A stretch of DNA of 64,000 bases, taken from Dryas octopetala (Eukaryota > Streptophyta > Magnoliopsida > Rosales > Rosaceae). The stretch spans positions 868,001 to 932,000 of the forward strand of contig OY992835.1 in assembly GCA_963921425.1 (NCBI GenBank), written 5' to 3'. Below the pieces are notes generated by a model. That model ran no database searches, was not told where the DNA came from, and saw only the letters and a program-made list of their open reading frames with translations. Positions within the stretch are counted from its first letter, which is position 1; the number at the start of each line of letters is the position of its first letter. Below are positions 46,458-58,510 of the stretch, one piece after another. The translations under genes and the position numbers were made by a program.

Positions 46458-48883
46458 TCAAGCGGATCTTTCAGCTGGCCCCTCCAGGGTCGGTTCGGCA
46501 GACTCTTCAGGCGTCTCCTCACCGAGCTGCACCACTTCGACCCCTTCGATCTGCATCACAGCGTTGGGATCAGTTTCGGGGACCGGAGGGATCGGGTTTG
46601 GCTCGGCTGCAGGGATCGGGGGATCCTCCTGGGTCTGCTCGGCTGCAGGCGCGATCACTTCAGCTCTGGCAAGGCAATCGGGGGGGGGGGGGGGGGGAAG
46701 CTCTTCTTGTTGACCCTTCTGGGCGTCCTCCTCATCATCCAGCTCGGCAAGGAACGACAGGTCCCAGTTCGGCCTCTTCGTCCGGATCACCCCCAGAAGC
46801 TCCCGGTACCCCTCGAACTGGGCGTCACCAAGTGCCTAGACGCTCGGAACCCCAGCCTGACGCCGAGCCTCAACAGCTCTCCGCTCGGCCGTCTCAACGT
46901 CTTGCTGGAGCTCATCGTCAAATTCGCCCAGGTCGGTCACTTTCTGCTCCAAGACCAGGAGCTCCTTCCCGAGCCGAGCAACCTCTACCTCCCACTCAGC
47001 CAGCTGAGTCCGCAGACCGGTGGACCGCTCGCACTCTACCCTGACCAGGCGCTCGGCTTCAGTCATCTTCTCCCTCAGCTCCTCGTTTCTCTCCCTAAGC
47101 CTTTTCATCTTCTCCTCGGCGTCAACAGCGGCTTGGGTTGCTTCGATTTACCTAAGGGCGAGTTGCAAAAAAAAAAAAAAAAAAAAAAAAAGAACAACAA
47201 AAGGGAAATCATTATTCCGAGCTGAGCGGACAAATATGAAAATCCCAAATCAAAGATACTTACCACCATGGCCTGGCGGGACGCATTCAGGGCCTTGCTG
47301 CCGAAGCTCGGTGCCTCATGACCAGCCCAGAGCCCCTCCACGATCCTCGGCGTGACCACACGCTTGAAGCCCGTGATGAACGGCTCGATATAGGGGTCCA
47401 CCTCCACTATTCTGGAGGAGGCTGAGCCAGAGACATCGGCACTGGCACCCCCGGGCTCAGTCCGAGCCCTCTTCTCTACTCGGGCCTCAACCTGGGAGCC
47501 CTTCCTCTTCTCGGCCAGCTGAGCCGATCTCGGCATGGAGGGTCCAGCCTAGGCTGCGGCCACAACAGGCACCTGGACCGACTCGGCAGGGGCCCGAGCT
47601 CCGGCCTTTCTCTGGGCGCTCCTCGCCGCCCTCTTCCTCAACCGGGCTTCAAGCTCGGCGGGGTCCATTCCCTTCTCAGTCCTCGGGTTCCACCTGGGCA
47701 CAAACCAGGAGATCCCGCTCGATTTGATCTGCGTGGGTCCGAGGAGGAATTTGGTTGACAAGTACTCCGGCGGCGACTCTCTTATCGCAGCGATCTGATC
47801 CCTGAGCTCACCCCGAAGCTTGTATTTGCCCCAGCTAACTGCAAAAATGAAACAGAAGGAGTTATAAAAAAAAAAACAATAAATCAAATCAAAAAAGTCA
47901 TCATCACAAATCAAATCTGGATCGGCTCTCCCAGACATTCAATGCCTACTTGGAATCCTAAAAGCTCTAGGGACCCGAGCCGGAGGAGGACTATTCGGAT
48001 CGGCGAACTCCCAATCCCCAGAAACAAAGAAGTATCTTCTCTTCCAAGTTTTCTGGGATGAGGGATTCCCAGTGAACAGTGGCCCCGAATATGCCTGAAG
48101 GTTGTAGAAACCAAGCTCGGTCTTCTGCTTCGACCTCAGTGCATAGGAGCAGATCAGCAGATCCTTGTCTGGTACACACTTGTGCAACTTGTGCACCTTG
48201 TGCCATAAGATGTGCATGGACAGGATGATCCTATACACATTCGGGTTGAGCTGGTGCGGCGCCGCGCCGATCATCGCCAGCCAATCCTGCAGGAAGGGAT
48301 GCAAGAGGAGCCGAACCCCATTCTCGAACATCTCCGGGTACATTGTCACCCATCCTTTAGGGGGTCGGCTCGGCCTTTCTCAGGCGATCGGCAACCTTGT
48401 CAGAACCGAGCTCGGGATTTCTTACCTTTCTCTCAGATCCCCGAGATGAAATTCGGTCATCTCGTTGGGGATCTGGTCGGCCTTCCATGCCAACTCTTCG
48501 TAGTAATCTGGGTCGATCGGACATCCCGTCACCCGCCGAGCCGAGGTCGAGGCATCACGACCCCTGTCCCTTTCCTCTGACCCCGAGGTGATCCTCATTA
48601 GGGCATTCGAGCTCGGCTCGGCATCTGTGTCTTCTTCCTCATCTTCTTCACCCTCTTCCTGTTCCCTATCGGAACTCAATACCTGGGGATTTTCCTCATC
48701 CCCTCGAGGTCGGCGTTCCTCACCTGGATTGTGTTTCAACGCCGAGCCGACCTCGCCCAACTCTTCGGACAGCTCGTCCCAATCTGCCTCACCCTCTGGT
48801 GGGCTCCGGCTCAGCTCGGCGTCACTGTCCCCTTCAAAGGCATCTCCCGAGTCGAGCCGACCACTCGAATCGGTAGTTGACAT
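46458..48883 (-). pseudogene. Antisense extra gene of the Gypsy element, Transposase_28-like
   Basis: Multi-exon gene opposite to gag-pol. Exon 1 is 48883-48426 (acidic, MSTTDSSGR start). Exon 2 is 48368-47950 (RPPKGWVTMYPEMFENGV, LHPFLQDWLAMIGAAPHQLN) and resembles Pfam PF04195, putative gypsy-type transposon domain. Exon 3 is 47838-47264 (WGKYKLRGEL, then basic and Ala-rich). A coiled-coil exon runs about 47145-46836, then a Pro/Glu-rich tail to 46458. Splice sites are GT-AG with matching phase for exons 1-3. Stops at 47549-47551, near 47147 and at 46836-46838 interrupt it. A TATA-like sequence lies at 49218-49228 on the same strand. The function of this domain is unknown; a role in RNA or particle assembly is only a guess. 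Confidence 0.68.
46680..46697 (+). repeat. Poly-G run, 18 bases
   Basis: A homopolymer within the last part of the antisense gene, where it would encode a proline run on the minus strand. Confidence 0.85.
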
Positions 48884-49217
48884 CAAAAACACTTTGTTGT
48901 TTTCTCTCTCTTACCTTTTTGAATCAAAAAGTAACTTTTTAAAGAGCACTCAAGAACACACCCAGAAACCCGAAAATGCAAAAACTTAGAAAATGGGGAG
49001 AATCACTTACTGGTTTTCTTTTCGGCCAAACTCTCCACCCCTCACACACTCGGAACAGCCTCGCCTACGGTTGCGCTCGGTCAGAACTGTGACCGGACCA
49101 CTGCACTGGCGACGGAGAGAGAAAGAGATTCACGGAGAGAGAGAGTTTTCGGTGAGAGAGAAAATTTGGGAAAATCTGAAAAGTTGGAAAGTGAAGGGAG
49201 GAAGAGGAAGAGAGAGC

Positions 49218-49228
49218 CATTTATATCC
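49218..49228 (-). promoter_or_regulatory. Possible TATA box for the antisense gene
   Basis: Reads gatataaatgg on the minus strand, about 335 bases before the antisense ATG, and is followed by a CT-rich leader-like stretch. Position and sequence fit a core promoter; there is no expression evidence. Confidence 0.4.
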
Positions 49229-49527
49229 CCATGCAAAACCAATCTCAGCCATCCAAAAGTGGCGCTTCAAGTCCCAGATTTTGCCACCTGTCAATGTTCA
49301 AAATACCCATGAGTGAAGTGACCCTTATGTTCCCCCATGCAGACACCAAACGTCCTTTCACATTTTTGACCAAACACAAGTCACCATTTGTTCAGATCTT
49401 CGGGAAAATCAGACCTCTCCGGAACGACACAGGTGATCATCGGTTCGGCTCGGACCGATCCGAATGTCATTTTTCACTGATCATCGCCTTTTAAACTTCC
49501 AATCTATCACGGTCCGCTCGGATCGGA

Positions 49528-49541
49528 AGTTGGGGGACTTC
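49528..49541 (+). other. Polypurine tract of the Gypsy element
   Basis: agttgggggacttc directly before the 3' LTR, the expected place for plus-strand priming. Confidence 0.65.
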
Positions 49542-50590
49542 TGTTTGTGTATAAATCCACATGGATTTAACAACCAATAATGGATTGACACGTGGCAAGT
49601 CAGATCCAACCTCAGGCTTTGACTTTTCAACGGTCAAACTTGGACCTCCACATCATCACACCAGCTCGGCACCTTTTTTGCCAGCTCGGATCGGCTCATC
49701 ATGGTGAATCCCTCGCGCCCTGTCCGACCCGATCTGAGGATCTTCCAAAGAATTGAGTGTTCATATTTTCTTGGTTATCCCAGTTCGGTTCGGCTCGACC
49801 TTGGGCGAGCGTCCTTTCAAACTCTAGTCATAGCCAACTACGACTTGATGGGATCACTACCTACCGGATTGGCTCGGCCGGATTGTCCATGTCCGATCCG
49901 ATGACACATGGGTTTCATGTCTACACATGAGAACATGTGTTCGGGTCGGCTCGGCTTCCCACCACCATTCTAAAGAAGATCACGTTGGGACGAACCGCCA
50001 TACTTAAGTGCACCTGACAGGATTCTCTGACAGATGAGACTTCCCAGCTCATAGTCATGACTATTAGGGCATCCCAGTTTATCTTTCATCCTTACATTCA
50101 ATGCAACATTGAATGTAAAGAAGGTGGGTAGCTGTGCATGCCACTATTCATGACCGAACGCGTGGCCTCTTCTCAACCATTCACCCTCATGCAGGTAACT
50201 TACCCCTCACCATTTCCTTTGCCTATATAAGCTGCCTTATGTGCACAAAAGAAAAAAACCTAATACACAATTTCACTCACAAAAAAGCTTACCAGAATAC
50301 ATCCCACTTGTCGAGAATAAACCCAGGAGATCTTACCTTGTTCTTCCTCATTCTCCCAAGTTCATCACATGTTCTTCCTTGTTCTTACACAAACACCTTC
50401 AAATACACTTCACTGACTTCATCATCGGAGCGTGTTTGGCTGGTACCACACCGGTCTATCTCTTTTGATCTTATATTTCATGCAGGAAGAACTCAAGTCG
50501 ACATCCACGTCATCATCCAACAAGGCTTCTGATCAGCCAAAATATCAGTTCTAAGTTGTTGCATTTATCTTACGGAAATTTGCATCAACA
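49542..50590 (+). repeat. 3' LTR of the Gypsy element
   Basis: Same ends as the 5' LTR, with several tens of substitutions by eye. It is followed by CTATC. Confidence 0.9.
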
Positions 50591-50595
50591 CTATC

Positions 50596-51355
50596 AAATC
50601 TAGAAATGTTCATCATGTTCATGATAGATTTTTTTTTGTTAGAATCTTGAAGGGTATTTTGGTTCAAAAATGACTAAGGAGTCAGAAAAGTAAGTTTTTT
50701 TTTCCTTTTTTTTTTTTTTACAAAAAAAGAAATTATAAAAATAATTTGTTCAAAAAAGTAGGTCATTGAGTTCAATTTCCCTAAGGAAAATTGGCAATTA
50801 TAGTGGTACAGCGAACCACCTATTCTACACAGTAAGAAGGAATCCAAGACCAATAATAACAAACAATGTAAGAGGTTTATACAAAAGTGAGCCCCCAGCC
50901 CCCACTAATATTAGTGGATCTAGCGTTCTGTTCTAACCAAGCACAAGAGAAGCCTTGAAGCCTTTTCATACAAGACAGCAAGAAGACAAGATTGAGACAG
51001 TACTAACCAGTAACCAAGCACAAGAGAAGCCCCGATCCATCCAACTGTACCTACCATGCAAAACACAGCAGTCCAAAGTGGCTCGAGCCCATAAATTATG
51101 TTGTTTCTATTGTTGAAATATCAGGCATGGCTACATTCCTTCTCTGAGTTGTTTTCAAATAAGATATATTGTACATCAAACAAGAATGATCTGAAGAAAT
51201 AATAAATCTAATAAACGTTGAGAAATACATGATGTAAAAAGAAAAACAAACCAGAAAGGCAGAAAATGAAACTCTCCAAAGAAAATTAATGCTTGAGCTG
51301 TTGGATGGAGGCTAGTCTTTTGAACAGGAAAGATTCTTTTGAATAGTTTTTTTGC
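50596..51355. other. Intergenic 3' of TNL4
   Basis: No gene is seen. It has a 21-base direct repeat (taaccaagcacaagagaag...) at about 50935 and 51011 and T/A homopolymers near 50696-50730. Confidence 0.35.
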
Positions 51356-53084
51356 TCAGTGCTTAAATACACTATTAGTCTTAATAGATGAGTTCCCGAA
51401 ACCTTGATTAAACAGAAGGTACTGGCCTGTCCGAAACTGATACTTTGATGCTGACAGTGACACATCCTCAGCAACATCGACATTCTGCCTCCAATAAGCT
51501 CTTTCTGGTGGGATTACTATATCTTTACCATTGACAGGACACCCTGATTTTCCTGCTTGTACACAAGTTGGATTCCGACCACCTTAATCTTCGGCATTAA
51601 TGAAACACGTAATTTGTTCCCACCCTCCAATTCATCATCTCCAAACAGCCAATGGCTTAGCCATAACACATCTGTATTCTCTTCGCTAACAGCCATTGTG
51701 ACTGGGGAATAGGCCCACATGAGACCCTTGGTATCATTACTGACTTTAAGAAACAGAGATCCATCATAAATATTTTTTTGTGAATAAACAACACATGCAT
51801 TTAAGCCTTGGATCTTGAGATTAAGATGTGAAGGTAGAGTAATAGACAACACGGAGTCACCCTTGCTCCTGTAGATGTACCACTCTGGGATCTTGTTTCC
51901 ATAAAGGAAAGTGCTAAATATGCCACATCCATACACTCCCTGCATTTTCATGCACATCACTTATATTATAACAAGCTATACAAATCATAATAATAACTAC
52001 TTGAGAGACAGAGAAAGAACCTGGAGGGGACCCTTCATGGTTGTATGTGTCAATCGGCTGAACATTTCGACCTCATCAGTGCTCCCAACGGATTCCAAAT
52101 TGAACAGGCCCATATCTTTTATCATTTTTATGTCAACGCTTCTCAACGGTTTTATTTTGAACAAGCTTTGAACTTCAACTAATCTCTTGCATCCCCAAAC
52201 CTCTAATCTCCATGATATGCAAGCATCTGGAAAACTTTTTACTCTTTTCATTGATGCACAATATCTTGGTCGCAATTCCTCTAAACATGGAGGGAGCTCC
52301 GGAAGCATTATGAGATTTGTGCAATTATTTAATAGAAGGACCTCGAGCTTAATAAGACTGCTCATGTTTACTGGCAGGCTAAGAATTGGGTTTCCTCTTA
52401 GATCCAAATACTTCAATGAGGACAGACTACAAATATCATTTGGAATCTCTGTTAGATTACAGTGACCCAGATTTAAGCTTCCTAAAGAATGTGGTAAATT
52501 TGCCAATGATAATCTGGTTAACTCAAGACCTTTTCTTGGTGCTACCGGCGACCAGATTGACTGCCATAATTTAGTCAAAAGCAGACGCACTTTGTTCATA
52601 TCACTAGCCATGTTGGCTTGAAGGTCGAGCTTTGCGCAGCCAGAAAGATTAAGCTTTGTAAGAGATTCCAACATGTTAATGCTTCTTGGAAGTTTAATGA
52701 GATTTTTGCAGCCTCTTAGATTCAAGGACACAAGTTTCTTTAGGTTTCCAATGGATTCATCAACCTCAACCAAATTTATACAATCTTTGAGAATTAATCT
52801 CTCAAGACTAGGGAGTCCTGACAATTTAGGCGTTGTCATAAGGCCATGTGAATGACTGAGGTTGAGGATTTTCAATCTTAGAAGACACTGTTTCAAAGAG
52901 AAGTAATTAGTTTCTATGAATACAAATAATGATCCTTAAATTTGTGTGTGAGCGTGTGTCTGTGAGCAAGAGAGTGAGAGAGAGAGAGATTAAGGAATTT
53001 TATACTTGCAAGAAACTGTTTCAAAGAGAAGTAATTAGTATCTAAGAATAAATAGTGATCCTTTTTTTTTTTGTGTGTGTGTGC

Positions 53085-53690
53085 AGGGCTATTTATGAGA
53101 TTAGGTATTGAGGCAAACCATAAAAATTGGCCCCTAAAACTTTTCATATATATTCACATGATTTTTCTCTTCTTAAGTACTCATATTATTTGAATGGGAT
53201 TAATGTCATTTTGCTCCCCAGACTATTACACATGTATCAGTTTGCTCCCCAGACTTCTAATTTGGAAAATTAAGGACCCTGACTTTTTCAATTTTGCCAA
53301 TTAAGGTTATTCCGTCAATTTATACATTTTTCATCTAAAATGTCGAGATGATCAAGCAAAATTTAGCAAGAAATAAAAGAGGAAAAATGATGCATGAGGA
53401 AAAAATGATAAGATCTAATTGGAAGGGACCATTTTGCCCTCAAAGATTTGGATAAAAAATGTGTAAATTGACAAAAGAACCTCAATTGGCAAAATTAAAA
53501 AAGTCAGAGTCCTTAATTTTCCAAATTAGAAGCCTGGGGAGCAAACTGATACAAGTGTAATAGTCGGGGGAGCAAAATGGTATTAATCCCTATTTGAATA
53601 TATAAGGGTTTACAAAATTTAGGGGCCGGAGGTGGTTGCCTACCTCGCTTACCCTCAGGGACAGCCCTACTCTTAGATCTGCAACACTTC
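53085..53690. mobile_element. Possible degenerate hAT-like element at the TNL4 deletion
   Basis: gcagggctatttatgagatt at 53083 and the reverse complement of the 53613-53690 end (gtagggctgtccctgagggt) form a degenerate inverted repeat of about 55 bases, both running on to ggcccctaaa. Such cagggc termini occur in hAT elements. No 8-bp duplication was found. It occupies the place of the missing NB-ARC exon and contains a MITE. Confidence 0.4.
53196..53590 (+). mobile_element. Mutator-like MITE, copy A
   Basis: 395 bases, from gggattaatgtcattttgct to its near inverse at the right end, with inverted arms of about 150 bases. The 9-bp target duplication TATTTGAAT is at 53187-53195 and 53591-53599. 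Long arms and a 9-bp duplication fit the Mutator (MULE) superfamily. No protein is encoded. Confidence 0.88.
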
Positions 53691-54872
53691 TAAGAGCTCT
53701 TCTCCAATCTTCCACCTTGTCCATCTCCTCCTTGAAGCGCTGTTCATGTCTACCAAATGCTTCTGCAAAACTCCCAGTTTGCTTCCTGACATGGGATGGA
53801 TCCACATGATAGAAAACTGGCACAACCATGTGGCCATCAGTTGTTCTGCGTTTCATGATCATGGCAAGTTCGTCCAAGCACCATGTTGAGGACGCGTAGT
53901 CCTTGGAAAAGACAATAATGGATACTCGTGACTCTTGTATGGCTTTCTGCAGCTCAGCCTTGATTTCTGCTCCTCTCTCAACACTACTACAAAAAAGGCC
54001 TTTAATATTGGTGATCCACTGATATCTATCAGGGTGAAAATCCGATATTTCCAGGGGTGATATCTATTCTACCCCTAAAATACATATCAGTGTAACACCG
54101 ATATCTATTCCATGTTTTAATATCAGAATGTTTGAAAAAACTGATATCCAAACATCTCAAACTGATATCTAAACGTATTTTAAATATCGTTTTTGTATTT
54201 TAAATTGATATCTAAATGGACTTTGATACTGGTTTTCAGTAAATAACCAATATTAAATCATTTTTATATATCGCATTACTTATTAAACTGATATCTAAAC
54301 TAACTTTCATATCAGTGGTCAATTATTAATTGATGTTAAACTCATCTTTACATATCGCATTACCTATTTAACTGATATACAAACTAACTTTGATATCGGT
54401 TCTCAGTTATTAACAGATGTTAAACCCGTCTTTATATATCAGTTTTTTAATAGAACTGATATTAAAAACTCCGAAAAAAGTGATCTGTAAGGTTGGTGTG
54501 AAATAAATTTTTTTTTTTTTGTGCAAAAACTCATATAAATGCCTTGACCATGCAAGTACACAAATGTGTGGCTTGAAATTGGTGCATTTTCAAATTTTCC
54601 TTTCATCCAAACATTCCAAGTACAAAAATGCATTCCATTCATCCATACATTTCAATTAAGTACAAAATAAAAGGATTACAAATTAATCCCACAAAAACAA
54701 TAGTCACAGCCATGATCAATATTTCATAACCCCTATCAATTGTTCCAATTCAAAGCTGCCTACACTTTCAAAATATTGGCAAGGCAGCAATTCTCCTAAC
54801 ATTTGACTACATTGTTCTAAAATCTGCATGCACTTGTTCTTCCTTTACAAAAAATTGGCTTGGCCATCTAAA

Positions 54873-55451
54873 TACCACAAAATGGCTAGCGTACACTGGG
54901 GGCATCAGATGCTTAGCTCGCTCCAGAACTTGTATCAAATTAGCTGCATATTTCCAATCATGCTCAGAGAAAGAGTTGTACAACACCCCATTTCTTTCAA
55001 CTCGGTAAACGTAGTCCTCAACCACATTAGGGAAATCATAGTTAATCACCACCCTGTAACATGAAAAATCATAGTTAATCTCTTACCACTCTTGATATTT
55101 GTCCCAGTGAGTCGCTGTTAGTTTTTCATTAATAAGTTGAGCATGAAAACTTAGGGGAAAAAAGAAGAAAAGAAAGTGCGATGACATGAGCTAACCTTAT
55201 ATCTTTGATGTCAATCTCAGCATCATCAGTGGCAGCTAATAATACTGGGGACTTTCCGCAACAGAACTCATGTAGAACCAAGTCTCTCTCATGTTGAGAC
55301 TTGTCCCCATGAATTGCAGCAGCCCCAATAGTGTCTGCAACCACAAGCTCTCTGTGGAACAAAAAACAATGACCTTAGAACCTTGTTCCCGGCATCTAAG
55401 GATCTGGTCCAAGTGCGTCTGCTTCTCCATTTGTGGGACAACTTCAAAATA
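54873..55451 (-). pseudogene. Captured DEAD-box RNA helicase fragments
   Basis: Three exon-like blocks on the minus strand match the C-terminal helicase domain of plant DEAD-box RNA helicases of the RH14/RH40/RH46 type: about 55451-55352 ([27 protein letters not shown]), 55351-55197 ([35 protein letters not shown]) and 55053-54873 (VVINYDFPNVVEDYVYR, WKYAANLIQVLE). Introns have GT-AG borders. There is a frameshift after FCST, the ARGL part of motif V is missing, and motif VI is altered, so no active helicase is encoded. It is carried inside the CACTA element. Confidence 0.82.
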
Positions 55452-57899
55452 CTGCAGATTTATAAACAACTTATGTTTTTGTGAAGCTTGACAGAGTTCT
55501 CATAGAGAAGATAATAATGATATCAAAGTGATCAAACACTCAAAAATTACTCATAAATCATAACCCTTTTCAGATTAAGACTAGTTCATTGCAAAAGAAG
55601 ACATTAAAATTAAAAAAGAGAAGAAAGCAACTAAATAAGTACAATAGATTGTAAAAAGGAAACAAACATCAAATTTTGCTCAAAAGGAGGAACCAACAAA
55701 ACTAAAACCCAACAATCCCAATAAACCCTTTTATAAGAACCTGAATGCATTAGTACTCACCAGACCAGCAAGACAAGCATTTTCCTAGAAATCAGTGTTA
55801 TCACATAATATATAACCTGCAAAAGTGGGAAACAACATACACTCCTTCAAATACCTCCTTTAATGTTCATAACTACATAAATAAACCAAAAATGATAACA
55901 TATACAATACCAACTCCATGAATCGATCTCGCCATGGCCCAATTAGTATTCATAGCTCCTAGTCTAAACCAATTAGTTCTGAAAACTGCAAACAAAAAAA
56001 GGGGGAGAGGGAGAGGAAGGAAGTGAGAAAAGAGTCCATTAAAGTGGAGAAATAAGAAACTTAATGCTCAGATATTGGAGTCCAATTCCATTTATCACTA
56101 GGACTGAGACCAATTCACCAAATAATCTACAAAATTAAATACTGATTACTCTAAAATTAAATACATTAGTAATGATAACCAGACCATCAAGACCAATTAT
56201 TTAAAATAAAAATACCATCCAACAACCAAATGAGCTAATATGTGCATATGCATTGACATTCAAAGATTTTTTTAACTGAGGAACATGTTCTGGCCACTTG
56301 CACCTTCAAAGATTTTTTTTGACTGCCATAGTCCATTTAGAAATCATCAGAGTACTTGACTTTTCATGTCATATGATATATGCAGTCTATAATTAATAGA
56401 ACCATCAGGGTGAGAATTGCATTGTGAAACTTGCAAACAGCCAGTATGGTCTAGATCAATAACAAACAGCCTCTATCTGAATAACAGGGAATCACCTTGT
56501 AAAATGTCTCGCCAAGTCGCCAGAATAATTTGGGTTTGCTCCAAATGTCACAGTGTAGTAAGAAAAACTAATAGAGAAGTTCTGTAATAAATATGCTAGA
56601 TCAACAGTCCAAATGCTGCAAACGAGATGTCAGTATTCAGTCAGATATATCAAAAACGTTTCACATAAACTTATATTGAATATTTGACCTTAAGTATCAA
56701 GCATAAACCTAAGTGCAACTTTAAGCTATCAAGCATTCATATGGCACTACATACCTATTCCAACTTCACAAGAAGTATTCATTTATACAAACAATACAAG
56801 TTTCTGTAATAGGACCAGCTATAGCATGACCTTCATTAAAAAATAGCATTTAGGAAAGAGTAAATTAATCTAGTCATACAAATACTAATCTAGTATTTTC
56901 AACACTAGATCAAGGAAGCACTTTCATTCTTCTACAGTTTCTATCTTCACCAAGCTCTGAACTCATAATCCTATAAAACATAAATTAATTTATAAAGAAC
57001 AATAATCATAAGGGAAAGTATATAACAGAAGGAACTTAAGTTTTGACTTTGTAAAGAAGGGAACACCTAGTTGTGCAACATAGTTCTGCCAATGTCTGAA
57101 TATCGTAGTTGTTAATGCCAATGGTCCTAAAAATCATCAGAACGCAGGCGAGGCCGCAATACCAAGAATATAGCTGGTTTATGTGTGGGACCTATAAGCA
57201 AGACACCTAAACAAATTAAAACTAAAGTCACAATTTATTGTGTATTTGAATTTGAATCTGTATACATAGGGAAATCATTCAATTATTTGATTCATATTCA
57301 AAGGTGATGCTGATACATAGGGAAATCATGGTTCACATAAACGTAGCTTCACAAAGTCTGACGAACCATCAAATTAAACTAATCAATTTTCATCATATAG
57401 ATTGAATTTCCACAAATGAAACGATCAACAAATTGAACAAGGAGCTCAACTTTTACAACTAAACCAACCAATTAAAAAACAAGGAGATACATATCATCAA
57501 CAATAATATATAAAGCTGAATAATTCATCAAAGATATATATTACAGCTCAATACTTTGTAATGCAAATCATCAAAAGCAAAGCATTGATGGTGGGTCAAG
57601 TACTCTGGTTGTAGTTTCAGATCAAAATCCAATCATTTTTCAAAGAGTAACAAAGATTTTTTTGACTTCCATAATCCATTTAGTAACAGATTTCAAAGAG
57701 CACAAAATTTGAAAAATGTGAATATGGAAATTGAGAACACAAGAAATGTCCAAATGAACTGAGTAATCGAAGCAGATTTCTAGGATAAAGTGTAATCAAA
57801 ATACATAATTTATACACATATATAATCAGAACTCCCACCTCAAATTTTTCTATTTGTTGCTTCAACACATATATCCTCCACGTTCTAAACCTTGAAGTT

Positions 57900-58436
57900 A
57901 TATCCTAAAGCTGAATTCTCCAAAAATTTATGAAAAACCCAAGACAAGTATAAAGAAAACCCTAAATTTGAGGAAGCACCCAAACCCTAAATTCATTATA
58001 ATTTAAACACAGTGAAAGGGAGACAGAGACCAAGAGAAAGAGGAACCCTAACCTTAATTCGGTTCAATTACCCACACCAATAGAGAGCTCAAGTTGACAG
58101 GAGAAGAACCCCTATCGAACCGCTGCCACCCACCGCTGAAGTTGCCAGAATGGAACAGAGAAGGTCGCGACCTTTCAAGCTTCAAAATTCTACCGTGCGT
58201 GGTTGTCGAAGAAAAGGGAGGCCATGGATCAATTCAGCTCAACGAGAGGAACCCATTGCGGTCGGAGTTGGGCCGCGACACCACTGTAATTAGGAGATCG
58301 CTTCGCATGAGTAGACCTTTGGCTCTGCCTGGGTTAGGTTAGGGAAGGGAAAGGAAAAAGAGAGGAAGATATGGCCGGTGGTCTCGCCAGCCATCGCTGT
58401 TGGACGGTGGCAGTTCGATTGGTGAGGAGGCGCGGT
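57900..58436 (-). other. Promoter/5'UTR-like captured segment in the CACTA element
   Basis: Higher GC than the rest of the element, with a CT-rich leader-like part and no long frame. It lies upstream of, and on the same strand as, the helicase pieces, so it may be the 5' end of the same captured gene. That is inference. The stretch 55500-57900 between them is AT-rich and intron-like, with nothing recognised. Confidence 0.35.
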
Positions 58437-58467
<31 letters not shown>

Positions 58468-58471
58468 GAGT

Positions 58472-58508
<37 letters not shown>
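58437..58508 (+). repeat. (GA)n microsatellite
   Basis: Two GA runs separated by gaaagagtgagtga, inside the right part of the CACTA element. Confidence 0.85.

Positions 58509-58510
<2 letters not shown>

Larger units (their letters stand above)
42734..50590 (+). mobile_element. Gypsy LTR retrotransposon, Tat-like, internally deleted
   Basis: 7.86-kb element with LTRs of 1,050 and 1,049 bases, target duplication CTATC (42729-42733 and 50591-50595), primer site, and polypurine tract. The internal region has a gag N-terminal part, then directly integrase; protease, reverse transcriptase and RNase H are missing. It then has a 71-bp tandem array and an antisense multi-exon gene. An extra gene between pol and the 3' LTR, including antisense ones, is typical of the Tat lineage (Ogre/Retand relatives). 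The element is GC-rich compared with its surroundings. The LTRs differ at several per cent of positions by eye, so it is much older than the Copia element. It cannot move on its own. Confidence 0.88.

Noticed and set aside
46598..47225. Plus-strand ORFs of 148-172 codons in the GC-rich part of the Gypsy element
   Set aside because: They are the complement of the antisense gene exons; low-complexity Pro/Ser/Arg composition and frames running through intron sequence.
54828..55064. Plus-strand ORF over the captured helicase
   Set aside because: The minus strand carries clear helicase motifs with splice sites; the plus-strand frame is its shadow.
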